From Cucumis sativus (Eukaryota; Streptophyta; Magnoliopsida; Cucurbitales; Cucurbitaceae), in contig NC_026661.2 in the NCBI RefSeq assembly GCF_000004075.3, positions 21,480,307 through 21,544,306 of the forward strand: a DNA stretch of 64,000 bases. Reading direction: 5' to 3'. Every line of letters begins with the position of its first letter. Position 1 is the stretch's first letter. The notes under the pieces were generated by a model. That model did not search any database. It was not told where the DNA came from and saw nothing but the letters and a program-made list of their open reading frames with translations. Both the position numbers and the translations under genes were made by a program. Positions 46,554 through 58,900 of the stretch are shown in pieces.

Positions 46554-49398
46554 AGCTGACTCAAAAGTTACTAATCAACATTGACTTCTTTCATCCGATA
46601 AATTACATCCGAAGGATGTAGTTTCTGTAGCCAAAAGTGAAAAACATAACAACATCATCATCATCATCATCAGTCAGCTCGACGAGGCAGTAAATAAAAC
46701 AACGGTAAGATACACTTGCGGAAAAGAGTGAGAGGGAGAGAAATGAAATAGTTGCTATTGTGCAGAAATTTTTGTTGGAGTTTAATCTTCAGGTCATCTG
46801 TGAGTAGCAGCAGCAATTACTCTGACTTGTAGAGACCCTCTTCCCCCATAAGAAGAGAGAGGCCAAAAGAAAAGGTGGGAAGTAGAAGAATAAAGTATGA
46901 AGGCACTAACTTATATTATCTGGAGCCACACAAAATAACTCCAGGTTCTTTATTCTCATAGTTTTCATTATTGTAAATATTTCTTAGGGAATATATTTTT
47001 CCATTGGATCTCCAAATTAACAATTGCAGATATAGTCTCTTCAATTCCCTATTTGTGAATTATAGACAAATATCATCATCATATGTGAAAAAATAAGGTA
47101 TTTTTTTTCTCTCTTTAGAATGGTTCTGGATTCTTATATGCATGCAGGTTCATATCACAGCAAAATTCTCCTCAAGCCCACCATTATTGGGCAAACATGA
47201 TAGTATAAAAACAGAGACAAGATCAAGCCATAATCTTTACAGGTTGTTATGGAGATTGGTGTTGGAAGTTATCATATACTTTTATTATTATTTTAATTTA
47301 TTTTGATTACTTCTCTTGGAAAGATTTTGTTTCATGTTTATATAACCTATATAATTTCGGTGGGGAAAATAAAAAATTATTTTAAATAGTAAAATTTTCA
47401 ATGATATTTACAAATACAACAAAATAAACACAGATATTTTATAAATATTTTGGTTCATTTTGTTATATTTAAAAATAGTTAAGAAAAACTATCTTTTATA
47501 TTACAACATCATGGTAAGATGGAATGGTCGACTTTTTCCCGTTTCATCTTAGCTCAATTTAGACTGATTAATTAAAATTGTAAAATAGTTATTGAATTAA
47601 ATTTTATATAAAAACGTGTCTAGTGGACTATTTTATATTCTTTTTGTAAACTATTTGTTAATTACAAATAATTAAGAGGATAAAAGAAATGATTGTTGAA
47701 AAAGATTAAATGCGGTTGATTTTTCCAATAATTTAATTATAGTTAATTGATAATTAATTTTTTTATTATTATAACGGTCAACCAATCATTGAGTGAACTA
47801 TAATTTTTCTTGTCAAACCAAATTGAGGTTAAATGTCAATAAAAAGTTTAGGATGGTTGGAGTCATGACCCGTTCAGGACCTATATTTGATTTGACTAAA
47901 CATTTTTTTCTATTGTTTTTGTTCTTTCTTTAGATATTTTTACAAAATATAAACATGTTAACCTAACCATCATTAGGGATTATGAGTTCAACCATAACTT
48001 AAATACTCAATCATAGTGATTTCTTTTATCTCTATTATTGTTGTAAGTTAATATTTTGAAGGACAACTTTTATAATATATGTGGTGGTCAACTTCTATAT
48101 TATTTATTGTATTAAAGAATCTTCTAAAATTTTGTTATTCAATATGGATTAATGTGTGTATATATATAAGAAACAAATAACTTACTTGATTAATACGAAA
48201 GTAGGTTGACCTTTTACTAGAAATTTATCAAAATTGTGGTTGATATAAGTTCAATTTAGCAAATTAACAAAAAAAAAAAAGAAATTATACTCATTAAACT
48301 AAATTAAAGGATAGATTCCAAAAATAAAATATCAATTTATGTATTTTGGATATAATTATCGTTCTTATTTAAAGTTAAAATATATATTAATATTATTTTA
48401 GAGATTTTGTTGTAAAAATCTTAAACCTTAAATTTTTCGGCTCATATTAGTTATGCAAAGAAAAAGAATAAACTTACCTTCATTTTCAATGGAAGGTAAA
48501 TATTTTATCAATTTTTCTATTTTGGACAACTTTCCTTATTTTTATAAATGAATTGATATTAAAATTATTATAGAAATTTGGTAAGTTTAGATATAAGTTT
48601 TCCATCTGAAATTTGTAATTTTCTAAGATTTAGGGTTAGAAAACAAAACTAATTTTATAATAAAAAAATCTATAATTAATTTCAATTTTTAATTAAAAAA
48701 TAATCTAAATACTTTAAACATTAACAAAAACTCTATTTTAGTTTGATTTAACAAATAACACATATATATTGATACTCAATTTGAAACCAATTATAGGATA
48801 ACATAATCGAAATCAAAATTTGTAGGTAGAAAATGAACACAACTAAAAAAATGCCACCAAAACTTTATTTTATTGTTTTAAATCTTTTAAAGAATAGAAC
48901 ACTAAAATTAATTATAGATTGACCAAAAGAAAACTATATTAAATAATATAAAATTAGTGGACCTAATCACTTAGATTTAAACAAATAAACAAACTTGAAA
49001 TATTTTATTTAAAATAAAGTAAGATACGTATAATATATTATATTTAGTTAATTTATTTATCATACAAACATCATAAACATAAACAACGATATTATATTTA
49101 GTTTATTTATTTATTATACAAACATCATTAACATAAATAAAGAAAATAGGTTTCACATTCCCAATTATATATACGGTTGAAATTTTAATTTGAATGGTAA
49201 ACAAAGGAATAAAAAAGGAAGGAAATAAAATTTTTTAACTTTAAATAAATAAATAAATAAATAATATATAAACAAACAAACCCAAAACAAATCATAAAAG
49301 AATCAGAAAAGCTTAGTTCCCGCGGTTATAATGGTGAGTATTATAACCATACGATTCTTTCCATATTCTTCTTCGCAGATTTCTCTCTGTTTTCTATG
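46554..49398. other. Intergenic region between the SAC tandem copies
   Basis: The first 400 bases are probably 3' UTR of copy 1, with a CATCATCATCATCAT run near 46650. The rest is AT-rich with a short family A-like pair at about 47385-47475, a 54-bp tandem repeat at 49035-49142 and a (AAAT)n run near 49245. No gene seen. Confidence 0.6.
49035..49142. repeat. 54-bp tandem repeat x2
   Basis: Units at 49035-49088 and 49089-49142 both begin ATATTATATTTAGTT and contain ATACAAACATCAT; a handful of substitutions separate them. Confidence 0.75.
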
Positions 49399-49440
49399 CT
49401 CTCTCTCTCTCTCTCTCTCTTCTTTCTTTTTTTTTTTCGT
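49399..49440 (+). repeat. (CT)n and poly-T tract in the leader of SAC gene 2
   Basis: A run of about twelve CT dinucleotides is followed by a TTCTTTC/poly-T tract, some 220-250 bases before the start codon of the second SAC gene. CT-rich tracts of this kind are common in plant 5' UTRs and core promoters. Confidence 0.6.
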
Positions 49441-49652
49441 TTTCCTTTGAATTTTCGTTCCTTCATTGTTTGATCTCAATTTTTGTTTTCCATTGTTTTA
49501 TCTCAACCACCGCGTAGCTCTCGAAATCGTTTTTCGTATAGAGATTACGATTTTCTCGTTTTCCTCGGAAATTTATCGTAAATGCGATCGCGTTTTGCGT
49601 GGAAAAGGTTCAGAAGTTTTGCGCATCTCTGGAATTACAGAGAAGCTACGTA

Positions 49653-52600
49653 ATGGACAACATGTTCGACGTCCAGAAATTCTGGCTGTACCAGACGTTT
49701 GCGGTATGATTTTTTAATTCGATCGTTTAATTTGTTTGATATCGTGTTGTTGTGTGTGTTGATTTGATGCATACATTGTAATTCATCGTATAGGTTTTGT
49801 GTTTCTATCATTTTTAATGCTACATTGTATTTTTGAAACATGAATTGCGTCCTATCGAGTTGCATTGATTGGAAGTGGAATCAGGAAGATGTTTAAAACT
49901 TATTTGCAGGACAATTATTTCCTCCTTAAACCTTAATTTGTTCTTGACGTTTTCGAGGAGTGATCGAGTTGTTATTGATCCGAGAGTGAGTTTGTATACA
50001 TTTCTAACAATTTTTATCATCCTTATGCAACTTGAATGAAACGAAAATAGTTCTCGCTTCTATTTGATGCTGAAATTGAGCTCTAGGATTGATTCTTCCC
50101 GTATTTATCTCATGAATGAAATTGAACTGTAAGGACCTTGCTAACCTTTTGCGTAGTCTTAGATAGCGTCTTGAGTAAAGGAAATGAATGAAAATAATGC
50201 CAAAATCACAATGATTGGTGGATTCTTTTATAGAGCTATATTTGATTACGATGTTATCAAATATATGCAAATTCGATTGAAATTCGGTCTGTTATTTTCT
50301 TCATTCAATGCTTGGAAGTCCTAGGAGTATCTTTCTGTTTCTGTCTTTTCAGTTTCTTTACGCCACATTAAATGTACACAACTTTTGAATAGTAATACTT
50401 GCCTTTTGTTTCCAATATTAATTACCTTAGATAAATTCCTAGTACTGCTATGGTACCTATTACTTTCATTCATTCTTTCTCACGTTATTGCACTCCATAG
50501 ATCTCATATCATTCTTAAATGTATTTTAGTGGTAAGCATTGAATTGAGGTAGTATAAAAAATTGTCATGTGCGTGTGCTTGCTTTTAGTTCATTGATTGA
50601 GAAAAATGTTTATATGTTTTTACACTTCTGCCTGCTTTTACAGTTTCTGGCTAATGAAATTCTGTTCCAACAGCACAGCTTCTGCTTGCTTTTACTCGTC
50701 CATATTTTATAAGTTTCATATATACGTCCAGAGAATGAGATTTAGAAGTTTACAACGAATGTGGAAAGCAATATATCTTGCTATTGATGGCGCAAGAGTG
50801 TCTGTTTAATGTTGATTTCATCAAACGTAGGCTTGTGAATGGTTGAAAATTAAAACTAATAACCTGATTTCACAGTATGGTTCTAATGCTGTGTAACTTT
50901 ATTAACTACAGCGTTATTACGTAGTGGGAAGAGGGAGGAAAAGAACCTTGTGGAAGGTGTTTTCAATTGACAGAATGGAACCTTCTGATCTTAATATTTT
51001 TGAAGATCAATCTACCTATACGGCAGAAGAGTGCTCTGATCTTTTGAAAAGAATACATCAGGGGAACAGGTCTATGGGAGGTCTTAAATTAATTGCAATT
51101 GGCTATGGCATAGTTGGTGAGCTTTTTATGACTATGCTTTATGAAATTTCATTATTGATTATATATCGATTGTTTTTCTATGATATCAATTCATTTCTTT
51201 TTATCTGTCATTTTTGGGTTAATTTAGGATTCATTCAGTTCCTAGAACCATATTACATGTTGATAATAACCGAGAGAAAGAAAATAGGAACCATGCTTGG
51301 GGCAAAAGTATATGGCGTTGCTAAGAGCATGATGGTTATAATTCCAAATCCTATTGTGCGGTCCAAAAAGGCTTATTGCAATACCGAGAAAAGGTTCATT
51401 TTTGTTTGTTTCTAAATTATGCTTTGATTTACTGTCTTCTTTGATATTAATTTTGTTTTACTGGTTAGATTTTAAATTCATACTTATTTATTCTTAAATT
51501 TTAGTTGTGGTTTTTATTTTTCTTAAAAGCACGAAACAAAAGTTAAATTTGGAAAACTACGTGAAAAAGTATTATTTGATTTTTTATGTTTTGAAATCAA
51601 ATTTGAGGAGCTGAGGACATTGTTTGTAATTGTCCACATGCTTTTTAATTGCTAGTTCTAAATTTACTGTTTATTTCTACATTTTTTTCTTCATAATATA
51701 ACAATATTTATTTGTGATTTTAATTTTACTTTTCAAACAGATATCAGAAGCTCCTGACCTCGGTGGATCTAACCAAAGACTTCTTTTTCAGCTACTCATA
51801 TAATGTTATGCGTAGCCTTCAAGATAATTTAAACAGAAATAAAACAGATCAAAGTATTTATAAATCGATGTTCGTGTGGAATGAATATTTAACTCGAGGA
51901 ATTCGAAAGCAGCTCAAGAATAATATTTGGACAGTTGCATTAGTGTACGGATTTTTCAAACAGGTATCTGTATATATTTTAGTCTTTCTTCCTTCTCAAA
52001 ATCTTTATGAATTACTTAAGATCAATTAATTAAAAAAATTAATAACATAAATATACAAGTTTTTATTTCTTATTTTAAAAGATTTTTGTTCTTAAACTGC
52101 TTTATTTGAATTAAAAAGAATAATAGTCTTCATTTCATTTTCCTTAATATCACTGTTTGTAGTAATTAATTATAATTATATGCCTAAATAATATAAATTT
52201 TGATTTCAGCTTTCAAAAATTGCAGATTAAACTTTCCGTGTCTGACAGGGACTTTGATTTCACTCTCATAGCTCGACGTTCACGTCATTATGCTGGCACA
52301 AGGTAAGAAATTTCAAATATTGTATATATCTTAAATTTGGAGTTATTAGAACATATGAAATCATTGTATTTACCATACAAATTGCAGCTTATGTGGTAGA
52401 TCTAAGACCAATATTTAGGTGTATCCTAGAATACACTTATGTTGTTTCTTTGTGTTTTGACAATTCTAATAACTTTCATACATCAAAATAAATTACTTAT
52501 GAATCTTCTTATTTTAGATTTTTAAGACGAGGGGTAAATGAGAAAGGCAAAGTTGCAAATGATGTAGAGACAGAACAAGTTGTTAGTGAAAGTACGTTTC

Positions 52601-55600
52601 AAGGTCAAACTTTGCAAATAAGTTCCATCGTGCAAAATAGAGGCTCAATTCCAGTCTTCTGGTCACAGGAAACTTCATTATTGAAAATATTCAATCCAGT
52701 TGTTATATGTATGTATGCATTCGAACCTTTTTTCTAAAAGAAAAAAAGTCCTACTTTGTTTATTTTCATATATCATCTTTAAATTTTTTCTTTTGATTTT
52801 TCTGCCTCCAGTACCCAAACAAGAAGATTATAAAGCAACAAAACTTCACTTCAAGAATCTTGCCGACAGATATGGGAACCCAATAATCGTCTTAGATTTA
52901 ACTAAGGTATTCAATACACATGATGATTGAGTCTTTTTGTTAACAACTTTATAGATGTAAATGTTTATTTGAATTTCATATGTAAATTTTAATTCTCCAC
53001 CATAATGCCTTTACTAATACACAGACCCGAGAAAAGAAGCCTAGAGAAACTCTACTCCATGCCGAGTACGTAAATGCTATAGGATGCATCAATGCGGAAC
53101 GTTCAGAAGAAAATCGTCTAAAATTCCTTCAATGGGATCTAAAACAACACTCAAGAAGGTTATCTTTACTTTCCTTTCCTTTTCTTTCCTTTTCTTTCCT
53201 TTATTGTTTTATTATATTAATCAAAACTTAAACGAAAAATAACTAACTTTTTGCAGAGACGCTACGACTGTGTTGTCAAAGCTACAAAGATTGACAAAAT
53301 TAGCGTTGGACTTAAATGGAATATTTCATTGTCAAGTGTCTCGAAGTTCACCATTAGAGGGTTCTGCTCGGCCGTATCTCGAGTAAGTATGAGAGAACAG
53401 GTATATATATATATATATATAGTTCAATTTTCACATTGAGTCTAAAGGTAGTTGTTCACTGACCTGATCATATTTATAATCTCCAAAAACATATCAATGA
53501 GAACTAAAATGATCATGTACAGTTCTTATTTAAAACAATACAAAATTCACTAGATTTTCTTTTTCTTGTGGGTGATATATGCTAAATTTAATATCTAAAG
53601 ATGTATAAATTTTCATCTAGGTATTAATGTTTTGTGTTATAATAATGTTGGCTTGTATATTCTGTTTGATGCAGGGGGGTAAATATTAGTGAAAATAATA
53701 ACAGTGGCAGCGATGATGGAAGTGGTAAATGTAATATCAAAATAAAGAGTGTTCAGAATGGAGTGTTGAGGACCAATTGCTTTGATTGCTTAGATCGAAC
53801 AAATATTGCTCAGTATGCCTACGGGATTGCTGCTTTAGGACCTCAGCTTCAAACTTTTGGATACTTAGAATCCCCAGATATTGATCTGGATGACACTCTT
53901 GCTAGACACGTGATGGATATTTATGAGATTATGGGAGACAAGCTTGCCCTCCAATATGGTGGCTCACCTGCTCACAATAAGGTATTTTTTTTCTTTTTCT
54001 CTTCCTTTTACTTCTGGGTAGGATTAATTTCAATCTTAACTTTCATTTATATACTTTACGAGAAATTAATTAATTAGACAAAGTTATGCTAGCTAATACT
54101 TAAAAATGTTCTCTTTGAAAAAACACCATTGCAAAATCAAATACCTGTGAAGTTTAGACAGAAAACAAAACTAAATGAATTGATGTTACATTTTTAAAAT
54201 TGAGAAAGGTAATTTTTATAAGAGAAATGATAAAAATTAGAAAATTGATAGAACATTTACACTCCATATAAAGCTGAGAATTAATGTAACTACCGATGAT
54301 TTTTTTCTATGAAGTATAAATAGTTTGTGAATTTTTATTTAATATGTAGTTTTTATTTCTAGAATTTGAATAGCAAACAAACATAAATTTCAAAAACAGA
54401 AAACTAAAAACCAAATAATTTTCAATAATGGTTTCAATTTCATCAACTGATCACATGAATCTACTTCTGAATCGGTATTTCCTTGCAGATATTTTCTGAG
54501 AGAAGAGGTCAATGGAAACCAGCAATTGAGTATGTAGATATTATGAAATCTGTTCAAAGATTTGTAAACAATGTGTATATGGACGAAGAGAAACAGAACG
54601 GCATTGACCTGTGAGTATTTTGGTGGGTTCACTTGTAATTGCAAAAAAAATTTAAATTGTTTTGTTTTGTCTTGTTTTAACAGATTTCTGGGAAACCCTC
54701 CTCCTCAGAAGCGCACATTGCTGCTGAATCCAGAAAAGCACAGTAAATGGAGGTTTTTCTCTTAACCTTTATCACATCAGCGATTTCTTGCGTTTGTCCT
54801 TTTTTGTTTCTATTTAATTAGTTACCTCTTTTCGTGTTTATAACTAAATCGTGTATTGCAGATCTATAATGAAAAGGTCGCTTTCAGATAGCAATATTAT
54901 CTTAGGAAGTGAAATTCCTACAGCCCAACAGGATAGTGAACTCCTGCACGAAGAATCGCAAAATAAAGGTCTCGTAGAATTATTGCCGGAAGTTTCAACC
55001 TATTGCAGGTATGCATGCATCGTCCTTTTCTCTCCATACAAATTTCAATTTTCAATTCCTTTTCTCTCCATACAAATTTCAATTTTATTGAAAATTTTAA
55101 TACGCATATTTGACCAAATAAACCAAACCAAAGTATATCGAAACAGGTATAACATTTCATAGGATTTTAAATTACATAATTAACCTCGTCATTTTCTAAT
55201 TATCAATCAACACATTCATGGATAAAAACTTATATAATTAAATTCATAACTTTCGTTTCCTTTTTACTTTTTATCTAAACATGAAATTTTAAACAACCTT
55301 GATTTTAAATCTTGATAATTCCAAAACAAAACAAAAAAATTTAAAATCTTTTATCGAATTTTAAATCATCCTTAAACTTTTTTTAATCCTAATGAAGTGA
55401 AAATTTAGAAGATATATATTAAATATAGAAGATATCAATATCGGTTGTTTTAGCTGTGCTAATAATTAGAAGAGAAAAAAAATGGGCAGGTACATAAGCC
55501 CGGAATTTCCGGAGGTAGTTTCAAGTTCTGAATCAATCGCTTCTAAAGATGAAGATTTAGAAATGAGGTAATTTTAAATACTTTGTCTCTCCTTATAATC

Positions 55601-56703
55601 TCCTTACAATTCGAAATTACAATAAATAATGACCGACTGATTAAAACTACAGAACGACCTCGAGATTTCTTACAGCAGATTGGTATTCTGAATCGCTTTA
55701 TTCTTGTGAAGATCTCTATAACAAGTAAGTCACTTTTGTTTCTTTTTTTTTTTTTTCTCAAATTACAATTTTAAGTTCAATACCTAAAGCCATATTGGTC
55801 GTTTTGGGAATTAAAACATTTCTTTAAGAAAGATGAAAATGTTGGTAATAGATTGAGAGAAACCCAAAAAATGATTTTTCAAGACAACCTAAGCTTTTCG
55901 AAAACAACCACTTAGCTCCCTGCATTTTTTGTAATTGTTTTTGTTTTCTATTTTTAAAAAATGACCTTATTTTCTTGTAATTTTTTTACAATTGTATATC
56001 TCTAATTAAATTTTTAGTCAATTTTTTAAAAACAAAAACAAAACAAAATTTGTATGACTTTTCGGCTAAATTTTCAAAAACAAAAAACCGCCTACAATTA
56101 TAAACTAAAAGCTGTTTTTGTTCTTAGAATTCGACTAAAAACTCAACATCCATACAAAAAAATGCACAACACTATAAAACATGAAAGAGAGAACAGACAT
56201 AACTTTAAAATACAAAAAAAATAAAAAAGTCATCAAATAAGGGTTGGTTTTCAATTTTGTTAGTAGCTTTTTGAAATAATTTGTTTCTAGGTTTTTAATT
56301 CTTTGCTACCCAAAAACCAACCCTAATATTGAAAACTAAGAAAAGTAGATTTTTAAAACGTGCATTTATTTATGAAATTTGAGAAAGAATTTCAAATCAA
56401 AATAAATATCATGATCATTGTAAAAAAAATCAAGAAAAACAAACTACATTTCCATAAAGGGTCCTTTCAAATATAACAAAAAAGATCATAAAAAATTTAC
56501 ACAAATATTAAAAAAGTTTAAATGTAAAATCAGGTTATAACCTTTTTCCCCTCCTATAAGGATAAAGTATTTTGTGTGTTATTTATTTGTGGGGTTTTAT
56601 GAGCAGAATTATGAACTTCTCGGAAGAGAATGGAGAGGATAGTAGCTATCCGATGTTTGATTTTGGAAGATGGATCACTAGGGGAGGCACTTTTTACATT
56701 TGA
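49653..56703 (+). CDS. SAC-domain phosphoinositide phosphatase, diverged tandem copy 2
   Basis: Paralogue of the gene at 40129. Sixteen exons with the same phases: 49653-49703, 50912-51116, 51228-51393, 51741-51963, 52226-52302, 52518-52708, 52812-52906, 53025-53158, 53257-53382, 53675-53981, 54489-54610, 54684-54752, 54862-55008, 55490-55567, 55653-55724, 56607-56703; 719 aa. Exons 2, 3, 4, 5, 8 and 11 match copy 1 exactly in length. The catalytic motif RTNCFDCLDRTNIAQYAYG (Cys458 to Arg464) is intact, as are [14 protein letters not shown] and [16 protein letters not shown]. It differs by a short N terminus (MDNMFDVQKFWLYQTFA), a shorter linker before the active site in exon 10, shorter exons 12-16 and a changed end (GRWITRGGTFYI). 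Intron 1 is 1.2 kb. I see no premature stop, so an active enzyme is likely, but the loss is concentrated in the C-terminal region that may set localisation. Confidence 0.92.
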
Positions 56704-58135
56704 ATTAAGTATATGAGTATTTAACCACTCTTAACCCTAAGAAAACGTTGTTGAATATCTTTCGCAAGGCTTTAATTGTAAATACAGTGGTGTAGATCGG
56801 GAGGGGAAAGCTGCTAACAAAGTTAACAGCTAGGAGACATCTGTATCACATTGATTACCGTATATATATTCTAATCATCTTCTTCCTTCTTTCTTATTTC
56901 TCATTAATAACTTGTTACTATTTTTGGTTTGTTCCAACGTACTAACTACCATAAAGTTAATAAAAAACCACAAATTGTAAATCATCTTTCTTATAAAAAA
57001 AATTTAAGAAATTGATCAAAATTTTAAATTACCAAACATTTAATTAATTAGAACTTTTTGAAAAAGAAAATTTGTTTTTAAATAGCAACATTATTGAAAA
57101 AAATTACGGATATCTATTACCTATTACAAAAGTGAAATTTTATTGTTTTTGTAAATTCCATATCAATCCTCAACTATTTCCTTGATGTTCTACTTATTCA
57201 CTTTTGAAAACATTCTGGTTTTTAAAATATCGAATTGACATTTAAATTCTTCTAAAATAACACTATATCTATAACTACTGTATGCTATAGCGCGCCCAAA
57301 ACAATCATATACAATTCAAGTAAAATAAAATTCGAGTTATGCACTTTTAAACTTGTTATGTTTTAATTTCTGATCTTTTTATTCTTACCGAATTAAAAAA
57401 TATAAAAATGACAAAATAAATTTAATTATTTGTTGTTATGTTTCTATTGATTTTTTTTCTTGGAAATGTTTGGAGCATCTCAAGATGTACCAAACTTTGT
57501 GCCCCACGGCTTTAGTGCTAAAATGGGGTCATTTTGAAAAGAATTTGCAAAAAAAAAAAGTTAGAGTCATTTTTACAAAAAAACTGAAATATATTTTTTA
57601 TAAACACTGAAAGAGTCATTTTTATTGTTTTATTGTTTTATTGCAACTCAATAAATTTCTATTGTATTTAATATTTAATATAAACTTAGAAAACTAATTG
57701 ATCATTTTATTGTTTATTTAAATGTCAAAGAGGGCTTCAATGTTCTAACTTTGAAAGAGAAAAAAATATTTTAAGTTTTAAAATTGGACTTAGAAAAATG
57801 AAAATAAAAGGAAAAACCCAAAAGTTTTCGTGTATATATGTGTTTCAGTCTTGACTGAACTTAAAAAGATTAATAAAAAAATTTCTGTTCCCGTCTTTTG
57901 TAAAGACGGAACCCAATAAAATAAAAAATTTACACTACGTTTGTAAATAGTTTTGTATTTTTGCAAATTTTCAAAATGGACCTATTTTAACACTAACATT
58001 CTCTCACAAAAATATTAAAATATTTAAAGAATTTGACGTGTGGAAATTATGATTGGACAATTTGTCCAATCAGATGAGACGGTATTCTTTTCTAATTCCA
58101 AAGTTTGACTACGGAAAAGAGAGGTGGAATAGTAG
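56704..58135. other. Intergenic region after SAC gene 2
   Basis: AT-rich, no gene seen. Includes a hairpin around CCGTCTTTTGTAAAGACGG (57891-57909) and the CCAAT palindrome at 58050-58072. Confidence 0.6.
58050..58072. repeat. Perfect 23-bp palindrome of two facing CCAAT boxes
   Basis: TGATTGGACAA and TTGTCCAATCA are perfect reverse complements around a single central T. Each arm holds a CCAAT/ATTGG box. Confidence 0.8.
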
Positions 58136-58330
58136 GTTACCTTGGGGGTTCCACACTAGCAGTGAGGCATCCTTTTCCATCAGCCATAAGAGGCACATAT
58201 ACTGTTGTATGCTTCCCATTGTTATTACTTATTAGCAAGAAATTCAATGTAACATAGAGTACTATAGTTAAATCTGTGTCATAAAATACAATGATACTGA
58301 AGTTACAGAGAGCAGACTCCATGCAACGAG
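58136..58330 (-). repeat. Duplicated segment A, exon-like on the minus strand
   Basis: On the minus strand a frame reads GKHTTVYVPLMADGKGCLT then ASVEPPR and stops being open at a strong donor (CCCCCAAG then GTAACC; GT complement at 58139-58140). The plus-strand words CATCAGCCA, GGCA, ATGCTTCCC, TGTCATAAAA, CAATGATACTGAAGTTAC and AGACTCC recur in order in segment B at 59905-60085. It may be an exon of a minus-strand transcript that was duplicated, or a transposon-derived repeat. I do not recognise the peptide. Confidence 0.35.
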
Positions 58331-58504
58331 TTTAAATCAATGCAATGTTTTAGAACGGAATAAACCATTGGTTACATTACAAATCTATACTCTCTAATGT
58401 TTATGATCATGTTAAAATGGGCATCATTGCAATGGAAGGAAAGGAGGGAAAATGATTTCAGTTATTAAACTGTCAATTAGATACAACTGTTTACGTTTAA
58501 TTTG

Positions 58505-58900
58505 TGAGTGGTTGTTAGATGATATATAATACTTACTAGCTTAAGCTTTAGGCTAATTAGTGATTTAAAATGATATTAAAGTAGGTGGTCTATCCCGTCT
58601 ATGCTCAAGTCCATATATTGTTATTTCCTTCTCAATTAATATGCATTTTTATTTATTAGGTCTTTCACATATTTCAAGTACACAAGTGAGAGATAGAGAG
58701 TTAGATGATATAAAATTAAATGCACCTTCACCTACTAGCTTAGGTTTTAGGGTCAACTAATGATTTATGAGTTTCCAAGTGCTAACTTATACTTCTACTA
58801 ATCTTCCAGGACAATAATCAACTAAAAACTATAAACCTTTCTATGCTAATGAAACTTGTAACATGTCACATTATAGGGATGATCACTATAGCTAGAACTC
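58505..58900 (+). mobile_element. Degenerate LTR/TRIM-like retroelement remnant
   Basis: TTAGATGATATATAATACTT...ACTAGCTTAAGCTTTAGG..TAATTAGTGATTTA at about 58516-58567 is repeated as TTAGATGATATAAAATTAAA...ACTAGCTTAGGTTTTAGGG..AACTAATGATTTA at about 58701-58768. After the first copy, TGATATTAAAGTAGGTGGTC resembles a decayed TGGTATCA primer-binding site. Two direct, LTR-like blocks about 185 bp apart with a primer site between suggest a miniature (TRIM-type) element. Confidence 0.4.

Noticed and set aside
57888..57915. Hairpin around CCGTCTTTTGTAAAGACGG as a terminator
   Set aside because: Rho-independent terminators do not apply to plant nuclear genes; the nearest gene ends 1.2 kb away.
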